Assembly: GCA_030407315.1 (NCBI GenBank)
Contig: JALQPE010000340.1
Location: 1-64,000 of the forward strand
Origin: Asparagopsis taxiformis
Taxonomy: Eukaryota > Rhodophyta > Florideophyceae > Bonnemaisoniales > Bonnemaisoniaceae
Direction: 5' to 3'
DNA length: 64,000 nt
Under the pieces are notes generated by a model, which worked only from the letters and a program-made list of their open reading frames with translations, made no database searches and was not told the origin of the DNA. Shown piece by piece: positions 30,558 through 41,349 of this stretch; positions within the stretch are counted from its first letter, which is position 1; each line of letters begins with the position of its first letter. The position numbers and the translations under genes were made by a program.

Positions 30558-32072
30558 TTAATCAGCGAGAGTTTCAGTAGGATGACGCCTGTTCTGGTCA
30601 AAGTCATACACTTCTCTTGGATCAGTAACATATCCCGTAACAGCAGATGCAGCTGCAGTGTACGGCGAGGCAAGATAGATTTGACCCTCCTTGTTACCCA
30701 TACGCCCTGGGAAATTGCGGTTCGTAGTAGAAACACATACGAGCGGTTCATTGAGGCGCGCGAAAGTATCCGATGGACCACCCAGACAAGCTGCACAACC
30801 TGGACTTCCTAGTTCTATGCAACCAGCGTTGTAGAAAATTTCCTTGAGCGTTTCACCATTGATGCGAAGATTTTCTACGTCTTCGTACACCTTCTGCGTA
30901 GCTGGAACAAGGAAGGTGGGTACTGAAACTTTGCGCCCCTGAATGACACGGGCTGCCGCAAGGAAATCTTCTGTCTTACCTCCTGTGCATGACCCAATAT
31001 ATACACGGTCAATTCTGACATCACTGCACTCGCGCGCCAGAGCACGATTGTCTGGGGAGTGCGGCTTGGCAACAACTGGTTCAATGTCTGCTACGTTGTA
31101 AGAATAGTCTGCGAAGAATGAAGCGTTAGGGTCAGAATGGAAGATCTCCGTAGGCTTGGAGCCGCGTGCAGCCAAATAGGCCTCTGTGACCTCATCAGCG
31201 GCTATGAGACCATTTTTCCCGCCGGCCTCTACAGCCATGTTGCACAGTGTCATGCGCTCTTCCATTGAGAACTGCGAGATTGTGCTGCCACCAAATTCCA
31301 TTGCACGGTACGTAGCACCACCAACGCCAATATCACCAATGATGTTGAGGATGAGATCCTTGGCGAGGAGATAGTCAGGCATTTGGCCGTTGAGCGCAAA
31401 TCGCATGGTGGGCGGCACCTTGACAAGAAGCTTTCCAGTACCAAGAATGAATCCTGCATCTGTATTTCCAATTCCGCTTGCGAACATTCCGAAAGCACCG
31501 GCGTTGCAAGTATGCGAATCGGTGCCAAAGAGAATTTCGCCGGGTCGGGTATGCCCCTCCTGAGCGAGAGCAACATGACAGACGCCCTTGTAATCGGGAT
31601 TTGCGCGGAAATTGGATAGATCGGAGATGTCGTAAAAGTACTTGATGTTTTGCTCTTTGGCAAACTCACGCAGTGTGTCAACATTTCTATTTGCGCGTTT
31701 ATCTGCAGTGAAGATGTAATGATCAGGAATGATAATAACACCCTCCGGATCCCAGACACGAGCATCGTCACCGAATTCCCTCTTGAAAATACCAAAGGTT
31801 GGTGGTCCGCAGACGTCGTGCGTCATGAGCTGGTCGACGTCGACCCAAACATTGTCACCTGGCTTCACATAATCCTTTCCAGATCCTCTTGCAAGTAGTT
31901 TCTCGGTGAGCGTCATGGGATGGGTGACATTGGTGGCGGGAGATGGGGTCGCACGACTCGGAGCCGCTACGGCGGAAATTTTGTGCCAACGTGATGAGGG
32001 CAGCGAAGTGGCGGCGACGGCACGACCCGCAAAGTCGGATGTGGAAATTGAGGCTGCGGCAATGAAGGCCAT
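30558..32072 (-). CDS. LEUC: 3-isopropylmalate dehydratase large subunit, plastid
   Basis: 504 residues from the ATG at 32072. The first 45 residues are Ala/Ser/Arg-rich and acid-poor, a plastid transit peptide. The mature part begins MTLTEKLLARGSGKDYVKPGD and carries the aconitase-fold signatures: LFGTDSHTCNAGAFG, IGSCTGGKTEDF near residue 360 and GCAACLGG near residue 427, which supply the cysteines of the 4Fe-4S cluster. It isomerises 2-isopropylmalate to 3-isopropylmalate in leucine synthesis, working with a separate small subunit not in this window. Length is typical. It lies upstream of the CCB gene on the same strand with a 364-bp gap, and no shared transcript is implied. Confidence 0.95.
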   Translation of the reverse strand: MAFIAAASISTSDFAGRAVAATSLPSSRWHKISAVAAPSRATPSPATNVTHPMTLTEKLLARGSGKDYVKPGDNVWVDVDQLMTHDVCGPPTFGIFKREFGDDARVWDPEGVIIIPDHYIFTADKRANRNVDTLREFAKEQNIKYFYDISDLSNFRANPDYKGVCHVALAQEGHTRPGEILFGTDSHTCNAGAFGMFASGIGNTDAGFILGTGKLLVKVPPTMRFALNGQMPDYLLAKDLILNIIGDIGVGGATYRAMEFGGSTISQFSMEERMTLCNMAVEAGGKNGLIAADEVTEAYLAARGSKPTEIFHSDPNASFFADYSYNVADIEPVVAKPHSPDNRALARECSDVRIDRVYIGSCTGGKTEDFLAAARVIQGRKVSVPTFLVPATQKVYEDVENLRINGETLKEIFYNAGCIELGSPGCAACLGGPSDTFARLNEPLVCVSTTNRNFPGRMGNKEGQIYLASPYTAAASAVTGYVTDPREVYDFDQNRRHPTETLAD

Positions 32073-32299
32073 AGTGATGGAGATGGTTATTGAAAACGGG
32101 TTGGGAAGCTGGCTAAGATCTACGAGGGGATGTGACGAGATGAGAGACGCAAAGTGAAGGGCTGGTCAGCGCGCACGACCAAGACCAATGAATGTGAAAA
32201 GTAGAAAAAATCTTGTGGGCCCGACGGGTGGTTGTAAACACCGACGGTTGAAAATCTGCCATAGATTTGCAGCCACGTCTACGATTGGGGTGTTTTGCA

Positions 32300-32902
32300 T
32301 CAGCCTAACCATGATGGTCTGTTAGTTGAAGGCAGATTCACTAGGTCAGTGTCGAATAACTCTATAAACTGTTCGTTCGCTAGACGCCCTTTTGCCTCCG
32401 CATATCGGTGATATTCCTCGAAGATACTTGAAAGTGCCCATCCCTGCAGCTTTCTTAAACATCCAGCAACTGTGCCCGTGCGATGCCGCCCGTGAGAACA
32501 CATGATATAAATGGGATACATTGAAGAGTCTAGAATCAGCTCCAGTGCAGACAAAACTATCCCTTCGGAAATGGGTTGCCATGGTGGTGACGATTCTTCA
32601 TCATCCGGTTCAAATGGGATCAGATTAATTACTTGGTCGTCTATAAAGTCGGCTAGCTTGTCTGAAACCTCCTCACTCGCCAAATAAATGATTGTTTTCA
32701 GTTGCAGTCTTTCCAAGAACGGGAAATTGAGTTCGTTTGGCATTCCAGAACGGTACAAATCTGCTTCTACGATCCCGAAGTTAGTTGGTGGTATTAGAGA
32801 TCCCCCCACTACCACTGAACACCACTCCCCATCATCGTCTGTATTTTCTTCAGTCTGTTCTTTCCCCGCTCCTTCCACATCCTCGATTTTGTCCAAACTC
32901 AT
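32300..32902 (-). CDS. Siw14/OCA-type atypical dual-specificity phosphatase
   Basis: 200 residues from the ATG at 32902. After an acidic N-terminus comes the family pattern IPPTNFGIVEADLYRSGMPNELNFPFLERL and LKTIIYLA, then the catalytic loop MCSHGRHRTGT near residue 134 (C-x5-R, Cys and Arg present). This is the plant/fungal atypical DSP family (Siw14, OCA proteins, AtPFA-DSP), several of which remove beta-phosphates from inositol pyrophosphates. Substrate here is inferred. The usual His before the Cys is Met. It is divergent from DIM1 across 405 bp. Confidence 0.85.
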   Translation of the reverse strand: MSLDKIEDVEGAGKEQTEENTDDDGEWCSVVVGGSLIPPTNFGIVEADLYRSGMPNELNFPFLERLQLKTIIYLASEEVSDKLADFIDDQVINLIPFEPDDEESSPPWQPISEGIVLSALELILDSSMYPIYIMCSHGRHRTGTVAGCLRKLQGWALSSIFEEYHRYAEAKGRLANEQFIELFDTDLVNLPSTNRPSWLG

Positions 32903-33094
32903 TTGATAATCCTATCCCCACGAAGAAACAAGTCCCAGAGGTATTGTTCTCTCCAGAAACTCGATGCCCTATCGAGACAGGAAGCAGAAATACAGCATAA
33001 AATACAGTACTCGGTTCCACCACACTTTCCAATTATTTTGGCATTTTTCAAAAAATAACTGTTACCCGAGTCTTTATCATACTGTATAATTTGA

Positions 33095-34450
<1,356 letters not shown>

Positions 34451-34910
34451 TTTGTAAAGTATTCATATGCTGAATTTTGTGAGACCGGCATGCAGCATTC
34501 AATCCCTTCGACCCAGGGTATTGTGGGGCTTTTGGAGCCCTGATATATTGGTGGGGCAATCGGGTCATAGCTGCTGCAACAGCCTTCATCTGCTCCGCGG
34601 CAACGTGCGGATAATTCTCTGAGGCTTGATTCCTTCGCGCGGAAATTGTGGCCCCCGCCTGAGAAGCAATTGTATGTACATGGTATTTCTGAAAAAGTCG
34701 ATTTTGAAATTTATGGCTCGTAGAAGCGTGTGGTGATCCGTCCGCCGGCGACCGTCACCCAATTCCACTTCATAGATCAAGACTTGGACACCATCCGTTC
34801 TATATCTACCAACAGTCCAGGGAGCTAGGCACAGGTTCTCTGCAGGCCTACTTGAACAGAAGCAGCATAAAGTGCAAAGCGGTTTCATTATTATCGCTGG
34901 GTACCCTACA

Positions 34911-36320
34911 ATGAGACCGAATAAGCGTCCGCGTCCTGAGAGCGTAAATAGCGGTCATCATAAGAATGAATATTCGTTCCTTTCCAAGCAGGCGAAAGAT
35001 TCAACAACACAAGGAAAGCATGCACTGCAATGGATGCTTGGGTCCCTCAAGATATCCGACTTTTTCTCGGACTACTTTGAGAAGAAGCCGGTTCTATTGA
35101 AAAACACGCCTGAAAAATTCCGTGAACTGCTATCAATAGATAGTATGAAATCGCTTGTGCATCGCGGCGCTTTGAAATACGGTAGCGATCTCGATGTCAC
35201 TAGATACGATGTAAAGAGCGGACGAAAGACACTAAACAAGGACCACAACGTCAAAGCTGGAAAAGAGGCGTGGGAACAGTATTCAAAGAACGGGTGTTCA
35301 CTACGTATGTTGCGTCCACAAGAGCACAGCACGGCATTGTGGACGTTTTGTAGTGCTCTGGAAATGTTCCTCGATTGCATGGTTGGTTGCAATGCGTATC
35401 TGACACCGGTCAACTCTCAAGGATTTGCGCCGCATTTCGATGACATTGATGCATTTGTATGCCAAGTGGAGGGAAGGAAGCGATGGAGAGTTTATGGGGG
35501 GCGAGAAGACGGGTTTGACAGATTGCCTCGTGTTTCATCCATTGACTTTACGCAAGAAGAAATGGAAAAGAGTGAAACGGTGGTGGACACAATTTTGGAA
35601 GCAGGAGATATGTTATATTTGCCGCGCGGGGCCGTCCATCAGGCGGAATGTGTTGCAGATGCGGGGCAAGGAGAATCAAGCCTGCATGTGACTATTTCTG
35701 CGTTCCAAAAGTGGACATGGGCTGATTTGCTACTCGAATCGTTTAAAACGGCGGTGCAATCAGCGGCTGCAAGTGACATATGTTTGAGACGAACACTGCC
35801 GCTGAGATTTGGAGAATATAGCGGTGTAAGCAAGGGAGATGGACGTGAAGATCATCGGGAGCGACTGCATCGGGGGGTTCGACGAGTAATGAAGAAAGTT
35901 GCGGAGCTGTATCCAACGGATGCAGCGGCTGACATTCTGGCGGAGCGATTCATGAAGGAACGGCTACCGCCTGCACCGCTTTTAGTGGGCGCGGCGAAGC
36001 GACAGCGTATTGAAGCAGTTTCGGGTAGGAGTTTGGTGCGAGCGATTGGGCGCGGTTGTGCGAGACTTGTGATGGGAAATGGAGGGGATGGGGAGGGTCT
36101 GCCGAGACTGATTCATTGTATGGAAAACTCTCGAGGGGGAGGGAATGGAGGAGATGAATGGGGTCTGGCGTGCCTGCCGGAGGAGGCGAATGCTATCGAA
36201 TTTGTTCTCAAGGCGTATCCATCGGCGGTGTGTGTGGGAGAGTTGCCGCTGGACAAGATGGAAGATCGGGTGGAATTAGCGCGGGGACTTGTTGAAATGA
36301 GGGTTTTAAAGATAGTTTGA
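34911..36320 (+). CDS. JmjC-domain protein, MINA53/NO66-like ribosomal oxygenase
   Basis: 469 residues from the ATG at 34911 (MRPNKRPRPES, a possible nuclear localisation signal). SLKISDFFSDYFEKKPVLL is the characteristic entry of the ROX family. The Fe(II)/2-oxoglutarate site is visible as GFAPHFDDIDAFVCQVEGRKRWRVY (H-x-D near residue 180) and the second His in LYLPRGAVHQAE. The C-terminal half has the dimerisation and winged-helix-like region with RFMKERLPPA. Members hydroxylate histidines in ribosomal proteins (uL2, uL15); histone demethylation has been claimed for some. Cytosolic JmjC enzymes are less similar. It lies 460 bp downstream of DIM1 on the same strand, matching a ribosome-biogenesis theme. 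Confidence 0.85.
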   Translation: MRPNKRPRPESVNSGHHKNEYSFLSKQAKDSTTQGKHALQWMLGSLKISDFFSDYFEKKPVLLKNTPEKFRELLSIDSMKSLVHRGALKYGSDLDVTRYDVKSGRKTLNKDHNVKAGKEAWEQYSKNGCSLRMLRPQEHSTALWTFCSALEMFLDCMVGCNAYLTPVNSQGFAPHFDDIDAFVCQVEGRKRWRVYGGREDGFDRLPRVSSIDFTQEEMEKSETVVDTILEAGDMLYLPRGAVHQAECVADAGQGESSLHVTISAFQKWTWADLLLESFKTAVQSAAASDICLRRTLPLRFGEYSGVSKGDGREDHRERLHRGVRRVMKKVAELYPTDAAADILAERFMKERLPPAPLLVGAAKRQRIEAVSGRSLVRAIGRGCARLVMGNGGDGEGLPRLIHCMENSRGGGNGGDEWGLACLPEEANAIEFVLKAYPSAVCVGELPLDKMEDRVELARGLVEMRVLKIV

Positions 36321-37529
36321 TGTGATGCCATGTGGAGCAAGGTTGTATGTGAGTGGATTGTCGAGCGATGTAGTGGATAGGGTTTTGTTTGCAAGGATGA
36401 AGGTATGAATGCCGCTCAATTACGGTTGTGTATGGATGGACATACAGTACCGTATGTCGTCAGTTGGAGTATAATTGTGTCACGAGATAGTGTTTTGGAT
36501 TTGGATAGCTTTCGCAACGTGTGCTACAACGGAAACAATTGCATGGATGCACATATGCCTTTGCGGCACATGTGGAAGCACGCTATTGGTGCAGAAATTA
36601 ACTATGCAAATCTGCGCCATCGTGTCGTCTGGCCTTTTGTCGGTTACGAAAACTGTAATGAAATGTTACTGTATCACACACACGAGGCGAGGCATGGCAT
36701 GGCATGGCATGGCACGGCACGGCACGGCTCTGCGCACCGGCGGATCGAGCAACACACATAAATGGATGGGCAGCTTCCGCGTGGAAGCGACATTGGGCTG
36801 GTATCGCGACCGGGAGAGCGCGCAAGCGAGAAGTTGTGACTGGCGCACTATGTCAGATGTGATGCGACGCGACGCGCCCGCACATATGCCGTGCGTGACA
36901 ATTGGATACGACGTGCACATCATCAATCAACTACGTGTCCACTGGAATGGAAATGACATGCCTCACGGAGCGCGGAGCGTAGCGCGAATCATAGTCATTT
37001 TCGACATAATGCAAACTTATCAACTGCCGCTGTAGGAAAGAATGCCATGGCCCACAAGTACATATATCTATAGTTGAACAGAGCGGCGCAAACTAGTGGA
37101 CGACACGGCCGCTTGTGGCGGCGTTTCCAGCGCAGATATTTGCTTCATATTCGCGGCGTTTCGCAATGACAACGAAGAGCAGTGATCCAATTTAGATCAC
37201 GAGACTCGTTGGATCAACGCCCCGCATATATCCACTCATCTCCGCCCAGCCACTCAACACTAATGTTTGAAACGGCGTCGCACAACTCGTCATCGTGCGC
37301 GCCCGCCCGTACGCCCGCATGCTCGCACGCGCGCACCAGCCGCCCACACGCTCCATTGCATTTCGATGAAATCCAACACACCATCTGACTCGGATCCCTG
37401 GCAACTCGCCTTTATCCATTGCGCTCCCGAGACTCTAAGACTAGACGAGTCCAGTGCAGCTAGCTTACTTGCAATCCCCCACCCACCCCATCGCCGACAA
37501 ACCGTACCAAACTTACTCATTCACTACTA
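36321..37529. other. Gene-free region with pentanucleotide microsatellite
   Basis: About 1.2 kb. It contains a GGCAT/GGCAC pentanucleotide run at about 36690-36727 and a CGCGC-rich patch near 37300-37350. No frame with a recognisable domain was seen on either strand. Confidence 0.6.
36690..36727 (+). repeat. GGCAT/GGCAC pentanucleotide microsatellite
   Basis: Perfect GGCAT repeats pass into GGCAC repeats, about seven units. Confidence 0.85.
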
Positions 37530-38129
37530 TCACGCCTCCACCTCATCGTCCGAATCTTGAGCTTCTCCAGCTGTTTGCAAGCTGTGCGGTACTACGCCAT
37601 TCCCAATTTCCCTCACAACCTGCTCAGCAGATGCGAGCATGTCTAGAAGTTCCGGTCGCTGCGTCTCCTCTGGAATGCAAGTTAAAACTTGACGCGCCTC
37701 TGCAAATGTATGCCACGCGCGAAGTCGCTTCTTCCGCTCCTTCCATTGTTTCGAGTCACTCTCATATTCTGTAGTTACAAACAATATCCACATCTTCTGC
37801 GACTGCTTGCTGCCTCTCTTAAATTTCCACGAGCCCAGCTTGGGTCCGAGATTGCCGATAACTCCACCCTCCTCACACGTTTCACGTGTCGCCGCTTGCT
37901 TGGCACTTTCATCGTCTTCTATCCCGCCCTTCGGAAACAGCCACACTTGTGGCCTCCATCGTGATTGCACGAGTAGCACTTCCCATTCCGACGATGGAGC
38001 GTCTCTTCTGCGCACCGGTACGCAACCGGCTTTCTGTTGTACAGTGGAAGCATATCATAGACCTGTTAGTTGCTCTGCGCGCGACTGTGCACTGTTGAAA
38101 ATCATGCGTCGACCTACCCTCTTGCCCAT
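37530..38129 (-). CDS. Nudix hydrolase, diphosphoinositol polyphosphate phosphohydrolase-like, two exons
   Basis: Exon 1 is 12 nt (38118-38129, MGKR) and exon 2 is 37530-38033, joined across an 84-nt intron (AGG|GTAGGT, branch-like ACTAAC, acceptor ACAACAG|AAA). The 171-residue product starts MGKR-KAGCVPVRRRDAPSSEWEVLLVQSR. The Nudix box follows: WLFPKGGIEDDESAKQAATRETCEEGG, with all G-x5-E-x7-RE-x2-EE-x-G positions met. R-A/K-G-C-x-P-V at the N-terminus and the WLFPKG lead-in fit the DIPP subfamily, which hydrolyses inositol pyrophosphates and dinucleoside polyphosphates. Without the first exon the frame has no ATG, which supports the splice model. It is divergent from the linker gene across 572 bp. 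Confidence 0.85.
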
Positions 38130-38701
38130 GTTGCGCGTGCGTCACGTCGGAACAGATGAGGAGCAATGAATTTCACTACCGACTTGGCTCTGCTCTGCTA
38201 GAGCAAGATATGCAGCCCGGGCCCCGTTCAAATGCATACAGTGTGCTGGACAGCTCAAATTTGCTGATCAGAGCAATGCCAAACACAATGTAGTTGGCCC
38301 AGACCGCCCACTGTACGAGGCCCGTGGTGACATATTTTATTCTTGTAAGCTCTTCTCTACGCCCTCGCTTCCCATTCAGATGCCGGTAGCGTACACATGT
38401 GCCAGTAGAGCAATGCATTCGCCGTCCGTCGCCCAACATTCATTATGCTCCTTTGACTGTAAGCATTTCCAAAACTTTTCCACTTTTCTCCGATTTTTGT
38501 AAAAATCTCAGATATGCACAACCTGCCCTGACCCGACCCGGCTGCTCGGAGCTCGCCAATCCACAACCATTCAAACCCTAACAAATATCATTCAATTCTC
38601 GCACTCATTTTTATCCCCCTCCTTCATCTGTGCGTGCAGCCAATCTCGTGTCATCCCCGTCCCGCTCCATCGTTTTCATCGTTTCATCACAAACTTTCCA
38701 G

Positions 38702-39826
38702 ATGGCTTTCGTACCTGTTGTGGGCCTTCGCCCATCCGCTGCCCCCTTCCGCGCTACTACTTCCTTCACCGGTGAACGCCTTTCCGCGCCAACAGTATCC
38801 CAAACTTCCGTCGTTGTGGCCCGCCTTGGTACCGTTCTCGGCAACTCTGCCCTGGACAAATTGGGTCTCGACAAATTTTCGGAGCGCTTCACTGTTTCCG
38901 AGGCCGGGCGCCCGGACGGTTTCTCCGCGGACTATGAGGAAATTATCCAGGGTTGCTACAGGCAGATTTTCGGAAATGCATACGTCATGGAGTCGGAACG
39001 CGCAGAGATGTCCGTTGCTGAATCTAGCTTCCGCGATGGCTCTTTGACCCTCAAAGAGTTCTGCCGTGCTCTCGCCAAAAGTTACCAATACAGGAAGCGA
39101 TTCTTTGACAGCCGTCCACTCTACGGTGCCATCGAACTCAACTTCAAGCATTTCCTCGGTCGCACCCCGGACGGACTCGAGGAGTACCGCGCCAAGTCGG
39201 CTATCTACGATACCAAGGGTTACGAAGCCTTTGTTGATGACTTCTTCGATGATGGTGAGTACGATTACTACTTTGACCAAGATCTCTGCCCCTTCTACCG
39301 TGGTCACTTGACCACTTCCAATCTATCAATGTGCGCGTTTACTCATCTCTTCCAGATGGTACGAGGCGGATCCAATTCCGACAAGTCCAATCCGCGTACT
39401 CTCACTAATAAGATCACCCTGAACCGCGCTGGTATTCAGTCCATCCCAATTCCGGTTGTCGCCCCGGGTGCCGATGGTGATGTCTTCCAATCTCCTGACG
39501 CATCTGCGGGTTCTTGGCAGAATGGTATCTCTGGAGCCATTATGGCGCGCACTTCTCATGGTGCTCGCCAGGGTGATTCCAAGATGTACCGCATCGAGGT
39601 TACACGTTTCACACAACAGGGGGCTCGCAATGGTGGTGCAGGTTTGTCGCTGCGAACTCGCTCTGGCAAATTCTACAAGACTAGAAACAACAGCAGCGCA
39701 AAGATCTCCGACTTCCGTCGTTCCAACAATGTGTTCCTTGTACCGTTTGATGAGCTTTCCGCGACCTTTATCAAGATCCACAAGGACGGTGGCTCCATTG
39801 CTAGCATTACCCCAGTTACTGGTTAA
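38702..39826 (+). CDS. Phycobilisome rod linker polypeptide, nuclear-encoded, plastid-targeted
   Basis: 374 residues from the ATG at 38702 (MAFVPVVGLRPSAAP). The first 45 residues are hydroxyl- and Arg-rich and follow the red-algal transit peptide style with an early Phe. Residues about 75-220 are the PBS linker domain: YEEIIQGCYRQIFGNAYV, LKEFCRALAKSYQYRKRFFD, NFKHFLGRTPDGLEEY. Residues about 310-372 are a CpcD-like capping domain (YRIEVTRFTQQGA, LSLRTRSGKFY, FIKIHKDGGSI). Rod linkers join phycoerythrin or phycocyanin hexamers inside phycobilisome rods on the stromal side of the thylakoid. Which biliprotein it serves cannot be told from sequence alone. This gene is the main evidence that the organism is a red alga. 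Confidence 0.93.
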   Translation: MAFVPVVGLRPSAAPFRATTSFTGERLSAPTVSQTSVVVARLGTVLGNSALDKLGLDKFSERFTVSEAGRPDGFSADYEEIIQGCYRQIFGNAYVMESERAEMSVAESSFRDGSLTLKEFCRALAKSYQYRKRFFDSRPLYGAIELNFKHFLGRTPDGLEEYRAKSAIYDTKGYEAFVDDFFDDGEYDYYFDQDLCPFYRGHLTTSNLSMCAFTHLFQMVRGGSNSDKSNPRTLTNKITLNRAGIQSIPIPVVAPGADGDVFQSPDASAGSWQNGISGAIMARTSHGARQGDSKMYRIEVTRFTQQGARNGGAGLSLRTRSGKFYKTRNNSSAKISDFRRSNNVFLVPFDELSATFIKIHKDGGSIASITPVTG

Positions 39827-40011
39827 ATCCAACATGTGTGCGCTAGCAGTCTACTGAAGGCGCCCATGGTAATATCTCGTTCTATCCGTCCTACAGCGTT
39901 TCACCTTGCTCTTATTCTTTCGTTTACATAAAACAAAAAAAGTATAGGTATAAACTCGGATGCTCGTGCTCTCCCAATAGAACAACTATACTTGGTTCAA
40001 CTAGTTGCCAT

Positions 40012-41115
40012 TTACTTTGCGGATTGGTACTCATTACCAGAATCCCCGAGCAAAGCGTACAAATCATTGCCTTTCATTGCAATGTTATCCAGCATCGAGA
40101 TGTCGTCCTCATCTAATGAAAAGTCAAACGTTCTCATATTGCTTCTGGTGTGATCACTTTCCGGAGCCACACCCAACCGAGCTTCCACGATTACAGCAGA
40201 AAGAGACGGTTGTCGCAACACCCAGTTGACAGCCACGTTGGCCATGCTGACATCGTACTTATCAGCAATAAGCTTCACAGCGTAAAGCAATTCCTGAAAC
40301 AAACTCCAACCACCCCAAACTCGAATGAGATTCGCAAATCGAAGTAGACTTGCTGTACTACACGCGCGGCGCGTTGGCTCTGGCAGACCGAGATACTTCT
40401 CACTAATGAATCCGCCACCTAATGTGGAGTAAGCCAGCAGCCCTACGCCTTTCTCCGCACACCAGTCTGTCATCTCCACGACTGGGCGCCTGTCCACGAG
40501 TGAAAATGAAACCTGGTTGGATGAGATGGTAATCTTTTGAGAATGCAAATAGCGCAACTGTTTGGTAGGAAAATTCACCGTTCCCACGCTACGAATTTTA
40601 CCATCTACTTTAATGTCTTGTAGATGACCCAACACATCTACAAAGCGCTCATCAGAATGGTCCGACCATTGCAGCTGCAGTAAATGGATTCTTTCACAGG
40701 ACATGCGCATCAGCGCACTGTCGACACAGTCCTGAACCGATCTTCGGCAGACTGAATCAAGTGCGTGCGCATCCAATACAAGTTTTGTACAAAAGTGAAC
40801 GTCTTTGGACATTGCACGTCCGACGAGCTTTTGGTAAGCACTGGCGTACGATTGTGCAGCGACGTGGGGGAGATGAAATGTCGTGAAGCCGGCATCCACC
40901 AGAGTGTCTATCGCGCGCGTAACAGACGATGCATCGAGGGTGCCGGATGCACCACCAATTTGCCATGTATCAGTCATGAACCGACACAGAGGCGTGCTGT
41001 CAGGAAGTGTTGTGTAGGCAGATTGCGGAAGAGCACATACTGGCGAACGTGGAAGATACCGGCGTGTGCGAAATACGTTGATGATTGGTATGGTCGGTTG
41101 GAAGGCCTGCAACAT
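40012..41115 (-). CDS. Aldo/keto reductase-fold protein with degenerate active site
   Basis: 367 residues from the ATG at 41115. The first 45 residues look like a plastid leader (Arg/Pro/Ser-rich). The barrel is recognisable: RAIDTLVDAGFTTF, HFCTKLVLD, SVGTVNFPTKQLRYL, EKGVGLLAYSTLGGGFI, ANVAVNWVLRQPSLSAVIVEARLG. The family catalytic tetrad is Asp, Tyr, Lys and His. Here the usual DxADxYG segment reads HLPHVAAQSY and the usual LLQxHW reads LLQLQW, so Asp, Tyr and His appear lost while Lys (CTK) stays. It may bind NADP(H) without reducing carbonyls, or use different chemistry. It is divergent from an intact reductase across 234 bp and convergent with the linker gene. Confidence 0.8.
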   Translation of the reverse strand: MLQAFQPTIPIINVFRTRRYLPRSPVCALPQSAYTTLPDSTPLCRFMTDTWQIGGASGTLDASSVTRAIDTLVDAGFTTFHLPHVAAQSYASAYQKLVGRAMSKDVHFCTKLVLDAHALDSVCRRSVQDCVDSALMRMSCERIHLLQLQWSDHSDERFVDVLGHLQDIKVDGKIRSVGTVNFPTKQLRYLHSQKITISSNQVSFSLVDRRPVVEMTDWCAEKGVGLLAYSTLGGGFISEKYLGLPEPTRRACSTASLLRFANLIRVWGGWSLFQELLYAVKLIADKYDVSMANVAVNWVLRQPSLSAVIVEARLGVAPESDHTRSNMRTFDFSLDEDDISMLDNIAMKGNDLYALLGDSGNEYQSAK

Positions 41116-41349
41116 GGGGCAAAGTTGTATGGAAGGGGAGATGGTGGAGCAGAAAGTCTTGGTCTCTTGGTCATCTTTGACAAGATGAAGGAGTCCAACG
41201 TGTGTTGGAGATACATTTCATGGTACACGTACTGTAAGCAACGTCCATGTGTTTCAATGGTCGCCTCAAATCTCTAGACCAGCAATGTACAGTCAATCAC
41301 CCTTGCAGAACCTTGTATCTCCAGTTAACCGCTCTCACGGTTCACCAAC

